Assembly: GCF_000708205.1 (NCBI RefSeq) | Contig: NW_014575558.1 | Coordinates: forward strand, 310,001-374,000 | Reading direction: 5' to 3' | Source: Mixia osmundae IAM 14324 | Lineage: Eukaryota > Basidiomycota > Mixiomycetes > Mixiales > Mixiaceae | DNA: 64,000 nt | Shown here: piece by piece, positions 46,704 to 56,691 of the stretch | Layout of the letters: the number at the start of each line of letters is the position of its first letter | How positions within the stretch are numbered: position 1 is the stretch's first letter | The notes under the pieces: generated by a model | What the model saw: only the letters and a program-made list of their open reading frames with translations | Told to the model about the DNA's origin: nothing | Databases searched by the model: none | Made by a program: the position numbers and the translations under genes

Positions 46704-46866
46704 GATCGCTCTCTGCTCGGTTCTCGGTGAGCGATGAGATGGTCTGTTGATATAGATCGATGTCTGACGCGATCTCGAGGGCACGCGCTCGACATAACGC
46801 TTCGACCAGACTCTCGGCAAGGACGCACAGTAAATGCAATGATTAGACCGCCCGTGTGAAGCGCGT

Positions 46867-47485
46867 CTAGTAGACCCCAGCGAGATTGGGTATGCCGACG
46901 CCGAAGCAGCCAATGCCAAAGTTGCTACCCATAGCATCTTTGCTATCGAACGTGCCCTTGGTGAAGTCGTACTACACGAGCGAGTCTCCGCTCCAGTACA
47001 GATTGAACTGAATCCTGCCCTGCTCGTCAGCGACAGGACAGGCATAGCGAAAGGCCCTACTCGGTTCTAGGATTTGTGACTGTGGGCTTGTTAGCGGTGG
47101 ACATTAGGGCTTGACTGATTTCACTGACGAGTGTACGAGACGATGTTGTTTGGGCCAGGTGAGCCAAAGGAGGTCGTCGGCGTGAATGCGAGAGCCATGC
47201 CAACAGGTGCAGGCGGCTCGATCGCAAGGACTGAGAGGCCCTGACTTTTCGAATGAGCTCAAGACTGTGCGAGAGGTGATTCATACTGGCCTGACGGCCG
47301 GCTGCAGCGTAGGCGCTATCCTTGCTCAGAGCAATCTGCGCGCTGACGAACGTCTTCTGTCCGACTGGGGTCCACAGGACCGAGCACCTGATCTCGCCAG
47401 CCGCGTTTGGCGAAACGACGCGGCTCGTTGCAGCTGCAAGCGAGATCGAAGCGAGCGAGAGCGCGCTGATGGTGCTAAAGATCAT
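46867..47485 (-). pseudogene. Small secreted protein, family F copy 2, with one in-frame stop
   Basis: Four-exon structure (47291..47485, 47129..47240, 47061..47079, 46867..47014) identical in exon 3 (19 nt) and exon 4 (148 nt) length to copy 1. Signal peptide MIFSTISALSLASISLAAAT. Conserved: GEIRCSVLWTPVGQKTFVSA, YAAAGRQ, GPNNIVSYT, LYWSGDSLV, YDFTKGTFDSKDAMG and GCFGVGIPNLAG. In exon 4 a TAG stands where copy 1 has Lys (VKYDFTKG), so translation would end before the conserved C-terminal block. All splice sites are otherwise good; intron 1 has a GC donor (CAG|GCCAGT), as in copy 1. Probably a very young pseudogene. Confidence 0.62.
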
Positions 47486-47841
47486 GATGACTACTGGATG
47501 CTGATATGTGGAATGATGATGAGCGTCTGTTGGCTGTACTGACGAGTGACGAGCAAGCAGGATCTCGAGGTGATGGCAATGGCAGTGCAAGCTGAGGCAT
47601 GTTAGATTCTTCCGGGCTTATGGTCACCCTTGAAGTTGGTCCAAACATGCAAGAGCCAAATTGAGATGCTGTTTAGGCTCCGCAAATATCTGTTCTCATG
47701 CTCGCATGTCTGCTTATAAGCGGAAAGCCGAGAGGTGTGATGGAAAGGTAGTCTAAAGTCTCATGTGTGCGTGATGAGCCGATGCACGAATTGCCTGAAG
47801 GGTGCGGGGCTGAAAAGGGGCTAAATGCATATGTACTGCAT

Positions 47842-48450
47842 CTAGGTGCGACCGGCAAGGTTGGGCACGCTGACGCCGAGACAGCCGAGACCAAAGGCGG
47901 TGCCTTTTGCGTCTTTGCCGCCGAACATACCCTTGGTGAAGTCGTACTTGACGATCGAGTCACCGTCCCAGAAGAGCGTAAAGTCGATCCTGTAAGGCCA
48001 ATCAGTGACATTCGTAGCTGGGCATTCCGAAGCTCACTCGGCCTTGGCGCTGGACACTGTGACTTGTCAGCCATGATTGCGCAAGAGCGACCAAAGAATG
48101 CTCACGAGTGTACATGATGATGTTCTTGGGACCGACCGCACTCACGGCAGGCGTAAAGGTGATCGGGATGCCCATACCAGTGGGAGCCGCGACCGTCATG
48201 CGCGAGAGGCCCTGTAGCAGTATTGTCAGCGCGCGAGCGTGCGTTCAGCCGGGAGTCCACTTGCTTGGCCACCCTCTGCAGCGTAAGCGCCATCCTTGGT
48301 AAGCGTAATCTGAGCCTCGACGAAGCTTGGCTGGCCGACCGGCGTCCAGGTGATTTGGCAACGAATCTGGCCAGTCGGGTCCGGCGAGACAACGCCGCCT
48401 GCAAGCGAGGCAGCGGCGAGCGAGAGGACGCTGAGGGTAGTGAAGATCAT
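47842..48450 (-). CDS. Small secreted protein, family F copy 1
   Basis: 152 aa, exons 48265..48450, 48106..48211, 48038..48056 and 47842..47989. Signal peptide MIFTTLSVLSLAAASLAGG. Motifs: GQIRCQITWTPVGQPSFVEA, TLTKDGAYAAEGGQ, GLSRMTVAAPTGMGIPITF, VGPKNIIMYT, LFWDGDSIVKYDFTKG and GCLGVSVPNLAGRT. Two Cys are conserved with copy 2. Intron 1 uses a GC donor with the ideal consensus CAA|GCAAGT; no GT in the right phase is near. Exon 3 has 19 nt (SSAKA). Family not recognised; secretion inferred from the signal peptide. Confidence 0.77.
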
Positions 48451-48811
48451 TTCTTTTGCTTGTTCGATGGATTTTCTGCTGAACTTGGCTTATGTGCTTG
48501 CTGATGAGTTGTTGGCGTTGGCGACGAGAAGGAAGGCAAGCTATGCAAAGGGTAGCGAGGGTACTGCGACACTGCGGGTTGTTGCATCTCCAAGTGGAAG
48601 GGAGGGTGTGGCAACGAAGAAAGGGACGGTTAGTGATAATTCAATTGGCACGCGCTGCTGTAGCGTTCGCCCCCGACATGTCAATCTCATCGTCGTCATC
48701 GCGTCATTGGCAAACCTAGATGGCGCGCGGCGTTAAGAAAGCGTGAATGACGACGATGTGCTCCTGACGGGCCAGCAGGCAGCGTTCGATTCGCATCAAA
48801 TCACTGGCATC
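48451..48811. other. Shared upstream region of family F copy 1 and the Sec14-like gene
   Basis: 361 bp between divergent starts. Contains no ATG-started frame of note. Promoters of both genes must lie here; no TATA box is obvious. Confidence 0.5.
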
Positions 48812-50675
48812 ATGTCAGTCCAAGACGATCTGAAAGCCTCGGCAGAGGGCTTGCGCAGGGTCACGACCTCCAAGGCACAGCCGACCAAGCGACTGCTGTT
48901 CGTGCCCGTCAAAGTGCCGAGTCAGTGGCCTACGCTCGCGAGTGAGGAGCAGACTGCGCTTGAGCAGATAACCAAGCACTACAAGGAAGAGCTGCGGTTG
49001 CCCGAGTCTGACGGGTATGCAAAGACTGAGACGAGATGGGTTCTCGATGACCCCCAATGTCTGGTTCGCTTCCTTCGAGCGACCGACTGGAACCTCGAAA
49101 AGTCCAAAGACCGGCTCAAGGAGACGCTCGAATGGCGACGAGAGTACAAGCCAGATCTGATCAAGCCAAGTGAGATTGAGCCTGAAGTGCAAGGTGGCAA
49201 GATGTACGTTCATCTATCGCCCGCGCGCGACACGAGCTGACTCTCGCGCTACAGTACTATCAACGGCTTCGATGCCGAGGGACGGCCCATCCTGTACCTG
49301 CGCCCGGCAAAAGAGAACACAAAGCCGAGCGAGCGTCAGATCAGGAACGTCGTCTTTCAGCTCGAGCGTCTGTGCGAGATCATGCCCAAAGGCGTCAGCA
49401 AATGTGCCATCCTCATCGACTACAAAGGCTCTAGCTCGTCCACTCAGCCACCGATGTGGATCACCAAGCGTGTCATCAACATCCTACAACAGCACTATCC
49501 AGAAAGACTGGGTGCCGCCGTCATTCTCAACTTGCCATGGTACCTCTCGAGCAGTATCAAGATGATCACGCCCATCTTAGACAAGGAGACGACCGACAAG
49601 CTGTCGTTCAATCCCAGCAAAGAGAAGCTGCGTCTGCTCGTACCGCGCGATCAGCTCGACGCGACCTTTGGTGGCAATTTGCACTACACTTATGATCCCA
49701 AAGTCTACTTTCCTGCCCTCTGCCAATTCTGCGGGGTAGAAGAGGATGGCAGCAGGAGCAAGCCGCCTGCATTCCTGCGAAAGCAAGCAGAATCAGAGGA
49801 GGATGCAGAGACGGCACAAGTTGTTCAAGCTACGCAGCCTGACAGCCGTGCAAGCGTGGGCATGCCGGATCGACAAGCTACCGACTCTACCGCGGTGTCA
49901 CATTCTCCGCGTGCAGGAAAGTCGAAAGACTCGGGCGAGGGCAAGCACAGGCATCACTGGCAAGCAGTCTTGCTGTCCATCATACTCTGCGGTACCTCCC
50001 CGGGTCACACGGGCCAGGATGCTGGGGCTATGACTCCATCGAAAAGGTCCCTGGATGAGCACAAAGGAGCAAGTGTGCCCGGTTCGCCGAGAGTATCTGC
50101 CGATGAGAAGACGCCTGCCGAAGTGAAGAAGCTGCGAGCACGAGCGAAAGAGCGTAGGGTGGTATTGACACCCTTTGATAAGCTTCAGCGTCTATTGAGA
50201 CATCACTCCATCAATGAGACGAGCCCGGATCAGCGATTGACGGCCGAAGAAGCCAAAGCGCTCGACGATGATGTGCGCGACCAGGCGCCTATCAAGCAGC
50301 TCAACCCAGAGACGCTGGAAGCGCTTCCGAAGAACACACCTTCTTTTGAGAGCCTGGAGGAACAACAGCCGCTCGGTGATGCTGAACAACAACCCGCATC
50401 TTGGTCCACTGTCGTAGGCGAAGCCGCGACGCAAGGTATGCATTCAGACAGACAATCTCTGGGAGACAGCCGTTGAAGCTTCGCTTGCAGCATACGAGCA
50501 ACTGATGGGACAGGTCGCCATCGTCGATTTTGGTACGCAAAAATCGACAGACGACTCGCTCGCTGTACCGGCAGACCAGCTCAGGCGCGGTACGAAGTAC
50601 CACATGGAAACACCCGCCGAGGAACCACTCGGCTTCACACTAGGCAACCCACCCTCCTCTGTCTCTGCGCATTAG
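48812..50675 (+). CDS. Sec14-like CRAL-TRIO lipid-transfer protein with long tail
   Basis: 592 aa, three exons (48812..49203, 49255..50435, 50470..50675). Sec14-type proteins bind phosphatidylinositol or other lipids and couple them to lipid kinases. The N-terminal CRAL-TRIO-N helices (CLVRFLRATDWNLEKSKDRL, LEWRREY) are followed by the lipid pocket: FDAEGRPILYLRPAKEN, LIDYKGSS, ILQQHYPERLGAAVILNLPW, TDKLSFN and LPPEL-like end FGGNLHYTYD. After about residue 310 there is a 280-residue hydrophilic tail with MTPSKRSLDEHK, KKLRARAKERRVV and Glu/Gln-rich stretches, much longer than in Sec14 itself and closer in plan to fungal Pdr16/17-type proteins with extensions. The last intron is short (34 nt). 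The frame is open upstream only from GTG. Confidence 0.85.
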
Positions 50676-50797
50676 ATCTTGCCATCCTTCGTGACATTCA
50701 GATCGAGCGACTCACTTCCTTGCGCGTGCTCGCCCATGCGCTCCCCAGCGCCTGGTGATGTAGACTTTTTCCTTTGTTGTGCTGAACTATCGAAACA

Positions 50798-51854
50798 TTA
50801 TTGTTGCATCAGTCTGAGCACGCTTGCCGCGAGTCCCCAGCTGGCCTGATAGCCTGCGCTCGAGATCCCATAGGCATGAATGATGGTCTTCGGGCCCCTC
50901 CGCTCTTGCTCGAGACGGGAGCCGTTTTGTCTGCTCGGACGCAAGCCAACGTTGTGCCGAACGATCTGTATGTTCTCTTTTCCTGAGCCTGGCGGTGTTG
51001 CTATGCTCGGATCGAGTGCGTAGCATCGTTCGAGTATTTGCTCGGCAAGCTCAAAGTCGATGTCGAGATCCCACCGGTGAGGCTGGTAGCAACCACCAAT
51101 GATGACTTGGCCATCTGTGCGGGGAATGACGTATGTTGTTCCATCTGGGTAGACTCTCGATGTCGTTGCAGTGACGGCAGGCGCTCTGATGAGGATTGTC
51201 TGTCCCCGAGTAGGATACACCGTGTCATCGCGCACGTCGCGTAAGTTCTTTGCGCCCAGACCTGTAGCGTTGATGACGGTGTCACAATCATCGAAGAGGC
51301 TATCGAGGCGATCAATGTGCCGTCGTATGATCTGCACGCCGGCTGTTGTGAGCTCGTCGACGAGCCACTGTAGGTAGAGTGGCACATTGATGGTGAAAGT
51401 CGAATAGGTGTACGCGAAAGGACAGTCCGGTGGTCGCTCGCCCTGGTCTAGGATCCTGAAGCCAGGGCAGAGCGTGCTGAACCAGACGCCATGCCGTTCC
51501 TCTTCGGTGTCCTTGCAGTATTCTGTACCTGGCAAACGCTGAACCACTACCGCGTGAGCCTCGAAGCTGGATGGACTGGCTGCAACTTGCCATGACGAGA
51601 TGAGGATGCGTCTTGGCCATCTGATCGAAGCGTTTGTAGGCAATCCGATCGTACTGCTGTCGTTCGGGATCGTCATGGGCGGCAACACTGCGCCAATTGG
51701 CACCTGCCCACGGACTCGCGAACCCTGTCGAGTAGGCATCAGAGGGCAAGTCTCGGGCGTAGATGATGATCTGATCGCCAGCCGCTCTGCCCGACTCGAT
51801 CAAGCAGACTGCTGTCGTCAAGCCTGTCACGCCTGCGCCGACGATAGCAATCAT
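50798..51854 (-). CDS. D-amino-acid oxidase (FAD)
   Basis: 339 aa, two exons (51597..51854 and 50798..51559, intron 37 nt). Oxidatively deaminates D-amino acids to keto acids with H2O2. The FAD Rossmann motif is at the N-terminus (MIAIVGAGVTGLTTAVCLIE). PWAGANWRS near residue 50 is the family flavin-region motif, VINATGLGAKNL the second FAD contact, TRGQTILI and YVIPRTDGQVIIGGCYQ follow, and the C-terminus has VGLRPSR and HAYGISSAGYQASWG. The protein ends LRLMQQ and lacks a C-terminal SKL-type peroxisomal signal, unusual for a fungal DAAO. The start at 51854 places the FAD motif at residue 4. It diverges from the JmjC gene over 133 bp. Confidence 0.92.
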
Positions 51855-51987
51855 TCTTCGACGGCAAGGCAGACTCGCGCTCTTTATGAACAGCTTTCGC
51901 CCTCTCGCTCTGTCGTCTGCCAATGCGCCTAGCCCAAGACGTGATCCGTCTGCCGTGAAAGCCTGCTTCTGATCTCAGTCTGGCTCG

Positions 51988-52926
51988 ATGGAGAAGCTCT
52001 TGGCGTTCATCGCAGACTATCGCGAGAACAACGGCAACAGCGTCGACGAACTTGAGCATCAGCCCACAGCCCTCGAGTTCATGCGGCAAGTCGGACAGAA
52101 CAGACCTCTCGTCATCCGTCGTTCTTGTACGCCCCTGAAGAGGACTTGGTCTGAGCAGTATCTCGCGGACAAGTTGGGCGACACGCCTGTGCCTATTGCG
52201 ATCACCCCAGACGGACGAGCAGACTCGATCGTCAACGGTCGCTTCACCCTGCCAGCCACAGAGGAGATGACCATGCGCGACTTTCTCTCCAGCCTGAGGA
52301 AGCCTGCAGATGCACATGAGCCTGTACGATACTTGCAGAGTCAAAACTCGAATTTGACCGACGGTCCGCTTGATGTGCTCAAAGACGATCTTCATCCGCC
52401 GCCTGAGTATGCACTCGACGTATTCGGAACGGAGCCAGATGCAACAAACATATGGATAGGCAACCATCGTAGTGTATCGTCAGCCCACCGCGATCCGTAC
52501 GACAACATTTATACTGTCCTGCAAGGGAGCAAGACTTTCAGTCTTTGGCCTCCTCACGAGGTAGCCTGTCTCTACGAGCGCAATGTGCATACCAGCGCAT
52601 GGCAGTGCGATAGCTCGGGCGTCTTCTCGCAGAACATGCAAGATTCTGAGCCTATTCCGTGGATTCACATCGATGCCGATACGCCAGACTACGGCCGCTT
52701 CCCGCTTTTCAGACACTGCCAGCCTCTACAAGTCACGCTTCGGCCAGGGGACGTGCTCTACCTGCCCCATCTCTGGTATCATCAAGTCTCGCAGGCAGGC
52801 CAAGAAATTACGATCGCGCTCAATTGGTGGTTCGATATGTCCTACTCGGGAGCAGACTGGTCAGCATCGAACTACTGGCGTCAGCTTGCGATGGACCTGC
52901 ACGATGACGTTGCTGTGGCTGCATGA
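51988..52926 (+). CDS. JMJD7-like JmjC-domain 2-oxoglutarate oxygenase
   Basis: 312 aa, no intron. The small JmjC proteins of the JMJD7/JMJD5 group are Fe(II)/2-oxoglutarate hydroxylases or peptidase-like enzymes in cytosol and nucleus; JMJD7 hydroxylates lysine of DRG GTPases. The cupin facial triad is present: H and D in SSAHRDPYDNIYTVLQGSK and the distal His in YLPHLWYHQVSQ. WPPHE, RPGDVLYLP and ALNWWFDM follow the JMJD7 pattern, and RPLVIRR marks the N-terminal helix region. Complete and ungapped relative to the family length. Confidence 0.9.
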   Translation: MEKLLAFIADYRENNGNSVDELEHQPTALEFMRQVGQNRPLVIRRSCTPLKRTWSEQYLADKLGDTPVPIAITPDGRADSIVNGRFTLPATEEMTMRDFLSSLRKPADAHEPVRYLQSQNSNLTDGPLDVLKDDLHPPPEYALDVFGTEPDATNIWIGNHRSVSSAHRDPYDNIYTVLQGSKTFSLWPPHEVACLYERNVHTSAWQCDSSGVFSQNMQDSEPIPWIHIDADTPDYGRFPLFRHCQPLQVTLRPGDVLYLPHLWYHQVSQAGQEITIALNWWFDMSYSGADWSASNYWRQLAMDLHDDVAVAA

Positions 52927-53080
52927 TCTCGCAACTCTGAAACATAGCGGCGCCTTGCGGATACTTGCGCCGGCCAGCACAGCATTCCCCCTTGTGCGGA
53001 TGACCTGAGCCGAGCACAGCTTCTGTCTGCTCAACGCCGTACTTCTGCAATCAAGCTTCTTCAAAGAAGAAATCGTCAAG

Positions 53081-53678
53081 ATGTTCAGCAAGCTCAGCCT
53101 CATCGTCGCTGCCGTCGTCGCCCTCTCTAGCTTGGCTTCTGCCACTACCTCTCGTGAGGCACTCGTCAAGCGCGTATCGACGGGCGGTGGCAACCTCGAC
53201 TGCTACATCGCCTACAACCCTGTCGATGTGACCTACATGGACGCTTTCGCGTTCACATTCTCCAATGGCGTCCGTGCTCATCCCGCTTTGTGGGTCTTGC
53301 TGATTGACTGGCCGGTGGCGATGCAGGACTTTACGACGGTTAGCCAGCTCGCTCCCCACTCCGTCATCGCATCGAGCGTGCCTGGCGACGCAAACAGTGT
53401 TACTTGGAGAAGTAAGTGTACCGCCTCTGATAGAGTGAGCTAATCTGACAGCGGCACAGTGAAAAACACGGATGCCAAAGGCAACACAGACGAGTAAGTC
53501 TGCCAGTGCTTGAATTTCGTACATGCTGACACGTACAAGCAGTCTGACGTTCCTGATCGAGTACTCTGGACTCATGCCTACGGGCGTCAAGCTCCTCAGT
53601 GCATCGCATAACGGTCACGATGGCTTCAACTTTTATGATCTCACCTGTGGCAATGTCAAGGTCCCTCATCTTGGCTAG
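53081..53678 (+). CDS. Small secreted protein, unrecognised (single copy)
   Basis: 166 aa, three exons (53081..53411, 53460..53493, 53543..53678), both introns GT-AG. Signal peptide MFSKLSLIVAAVVALSSLAS and, after a short pro-segment, a dibasic site (REALVKRVSTGGG) suggesting Kex2 cleavage. The mature part has LDCYIAYNPVDVTYMDAFAF, LTFLIEYSGLMPTGVKLL and FYDLTCGNVKV, with two or three cysteines. The 34-nt middle exon encodes KNTDAKGNTD. It lies right of the JmjC gene in the same orientation (154 bp). It has no close relative elsewhere in the window. Confidence 0.75.
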
Positions 53679-54086
53679 TGCTAGTCAAGTATGACAATGC
53701 AGCCTTGCTATCAAGTACGATGCAGCGCATAAGACATGGGAAATCATTGATCGGCATGGTCCGCGTGCTCGAGGCAGGTATAGGAAGCCTCCGAGCACAT
53801 GCGTTCATTGATTCGCATGGTCTGCTGGCGAAAACACGACGGTGAAGCTTGATTGGCCTGTACATGGTGTGATGCCTGAGAACTACGGTCAGCTTTCTAC
53901 GATGACCTCGTTGTATGGCTTACGGGGCGGTTTGCCGATATCGGTGAGAAAGCAGGCGTTCTGGTAATCATCCTGCTGGCTCTTCGTTGCTTCCCTGCGA
54001 GTGTCGTTCAGGTGGGCAGCATATGCATGCGATCTTTGCCTCACTCTTGACTCATGCAAGAGAGAGCAAAATCCTTTGACTCTTGC
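53679..54086. other. Intergenic region
   Basis: 408 bp between two convergent secreted-protein genes. No frame with a start codon and protein-like features was found on either strand. It probably holds two terminators only. Confidence 0.5.
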
Positions 54087-55307
54087 TTAAGCCGAGCCGT
54101 CTCTGCGCAGAGCGTCAGCGTACATCTCGATCACAGTGTCGACATGCTCGATCCCATGTCCAAGGTCAATGTGATACTGTCGAGACCGGTGCAGCTGCCA
54201 GCGGTATGTGAGTATGTGCGGTGAGATCTTATAATTGGCTTGCCATCGCTTAAACATGGCGTAGGCATCCGACAGCGGATTGATTTCTACTGGCATGGTG
54301 ATGCGCACAGAGACGAGGTCATTATATGAACCGACACTGCTGATGGTCATCACAGTCTTGTCATCAGGTCCTCGAGGTTGCTTCACCAACGTCAGCGTGA
54401 GTCTTGACCGGTTCAGATCGACTAACGAGAACGGGCATCCATCTGGGAGATGAGCCGAGGCGAAGCTTAACGATGATGCCGGTCTTCATGGGCGAGACGT
54501 TTGTAGCCAGCAGGGCGACGCGATTGATATCTGGATGCAAGGTGGTCATCTTGCACTCGGCAGAGCCTCTTCCCTCAATCGACACAAATTGCGAGACCTC
54601 TGTGGACGGTGTGATGGTGGTCAAGTCCCAGTGTCCTTGGCAGACAGTCCTAGGCTTGGCATAGCCGATACGATCGGGTGTACAGCGAGGAGCAGCGCGT
54701 GCTTTCGGTTCGGATGCACCACAGTAGAGCGTCGGATGCTCTTGTGAGAGTTCCACTACACGGAGACTGGTCGGATTTATATAGAGAGTATAAACCATCT
54801 CGACTGAGCAGCTGTTCAGGGCTTTAGCTGTCAGTTGACGCGCCGTTGCCTTTCGACAGACCAGGAGGTAAGCTCAGTGAAAGGTCGACCGTACGGTCTA
54901 GTGAAGAACGCAAGGAAAAGAATGATCCCGTTATTGGAGGCCTCGATGACCTTGATCTCGCCATTTGGGTTTGGCGTGGCCTGCGTGAGAGAACCGCGTC
55001 AGGGGGATTGGACGCGGGTCGGAGGGACACTCCTCTAGCGACCATGGCCCATCGGTCCGGACGGGCGGCATCACCATAGCTCTGACGGCCGTTCGAGGCA
55101 AGCTGATTGTGATCGGATCCATCGATGTGCCCGCATTGCAGCCGACCTGAGAGGGTGCGTGGTTTGTTTGGTATGAAAGCGAGGCAGCGCGGGTCTCACC
55201 AGGAAAGTCGTCATCTGAAATTGATACTCTTGGGGGACGGATGGAAAAGCGGAGATATGTACAAGCAGTGGAACGAGAGCCCATAGCGGCAAAAGAGAGA
55301 GCAGCAT
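54087..55307 (-). CDS. Secreted protein locus, unrecognised (one gene or two)
   Basis: Begins at 55307 with a strong signal peptide (MLLSLLPLWALVPLLVHISA). A GT-AG intron follows MTTFL and leads to VGCNAGTSMDPITISLPRTA; a further exon reads PNPNGEIKVIEASNNGIILF and ends TELTSWS. The next frame, from 54798 (MVYTLYINPTSLRVVELSQE), continues to 54427, and a 46-nt intron (GTTAGT...GAAG) joins it to QPRGPDDKTVMTISSVGS and a helical end (HGIEHVDTVIEMYADALR) at 54087. A phase-0 intron could connect TSWS to MVYTLY, giving one protein; alternatively the right part is a second gene preceded by a TATA-like tatataaa. The internal joins are not proven. Confidence 0.45.
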
Positions 55308-55541
55308 GGGTCTGCACGCCTGCGTTTCTTCGCGTCGCCACCAGACAGCGCGACAGAGTTGACTGACACGTGTACAGATTCTTGACGTTGGCCAGTGTAG
55401 CGCTTCTGACAGTGTGTCACTCACTGTCATCATAGAGGGTAGCGGGAGACAACGAGGTCACAAGGACCGCAGTAGGTCCAAGATATTTGACTGCAATTGC
55501 CACATCTCACTCGCTGCAGCAGCACCTGTCTTTTCAGATGA

Positions 55542-56307
55542 TCAGGTACGAGGATTGAGCAGGGTGCTGCCCGCTTGAAACGTGCTGAATATAGGTGTGC
55601 TGGTCAGCGCCAATACTGAAACAGTAAGGAGTCACGTACATCTTGAGGTTTTTGGCGAGCAGATCGAGACGGCTGCCGTGAATCCACCCGCCCAGAATCT
55701 GTGCAGAGAGATCATCAGGACCTACGTGAGCAGGGAAGTCTAGCATACCTGGTAGCCGAGTATGTCATCGGTGGGAGCAGCCTGGTAGAAGATATTCACG
55801 TCGAGGAAGATGTACTCGGTAGGCGACACGGGAACCTCGACTGTCAAGCACAGTCAGTCTCGGGTGCTTCTTGTATCAAGGCGGTTCAGCATACAGGTAA
55901 GGGTCTGGTAAGCATCGCCGTTGTTGGTACTGGATCCGAAGCCTGTAGTGTGCACGTCGCCGACCGAAAGGTCATAGAGCGCCAGCCAACCACTGCAGAG
56001 CAATGTCAGCTCGATGGACGTCTCGTAGAATTCTTTGCTAGCCCATATTGCGTCAGCGGGCCGCTGGCAACGGCCAGCTGCGCGTTGTCATTGAAATGTG
56101 AGTACGTGTCCGAAAAGAGGCGGATGATCTTACGCCGAATGAGATCTTGTAAGGTGTGTGGGCACCATCGTCGATGGTGATAGTGGTGGGAAGAGAGCCG
56201 CGCTTCGCAATAGCGTTGCTTGTGGCAAGTTCAGGGGCAGGCAGAGCGCTCGTCATCGTGCTCATGAGGCCGAGGGCGACGACGGTGAAAGTTTTGGTGA
56301 ACATCAT
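55542..56307 (-). CDS. Small secreted protein, unrecognised (family K)
   Basis: 178 aa, five exons (56134..56307, 55895..56063, 55749..55840, 55640..55698, 55542..55584). Signal peptide MMFTKTFTVVALGLMSTMTS and a dibasic site (SNAIAKRGSLPTT). The body is beta-rich: FYETSIELTLLCSGWLALYD, GDAYQTLTFEVPVSPTEYIF, LDVNIFYQAAPTDDILGYQI and LDLLAKNLKITFQAGSTLL. Intron phases all agree. The acceptor of intron 1 could alternatively lie 12 nt earlier with a GC donor. The segment VSPT...VNIFYQ resembles the gene at 24.0-24.6 kb. Function unknown. It is divergent from beta-COP (384 bp). Confidence 0.72.
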
Positions 56308-56691
56308 TTTGCTGCGTCTGACCGATCAGCTGCTTATTGCCTCGATGACTGGATCCTCGAGTTGAGCAATCTCAGAGAGCTAAAGTGAAGACGACGTCCG
56401 AAGGAGCCTGAACGACGACGTGGAACGTGATTAATCGTCAAGCCAGCAGACTACAAGGGGACTGGGCAACACCAGCGGAAATAGCAGACGGGCATCGGGA
56501 GCATGAGAGATGTTGAGAGCGTTGGCATCGACGCTAGCCTCAGCTTGGATCTGTGAAGGGGGCCCAGCATTTGGCTGCGACATGTGACATGCGATCGACG
56601 TACGTGGCCCCCGAGGACGGTAAATGTCACAACGTTTCGATAGCACGCGCCGTGCGAAGCCAGGCACGGCGGCCGTCAGCGATTTGGCGAA
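56308..56691. other. Shared upstream region of family K gene and beta-COP
   Basis: 384 bp between divergent starts; no ATG-started frame with protein-like content other than antisense frames of the beta-COP exon. Promoters are expected here. Confidence 0.5.

Noticed and set aside
46704-47045. Long frame joining the F-box-like gene to family F copy 2
   Set aside because: Reads exon 4 of the family F copy out of frame and has no ATG fitting the F-box start.
53679-54086. Possible small gene between the 53-kb and 54-kb genes
   Set aside because: No start codon with protein-like continuation and no splice pattern.
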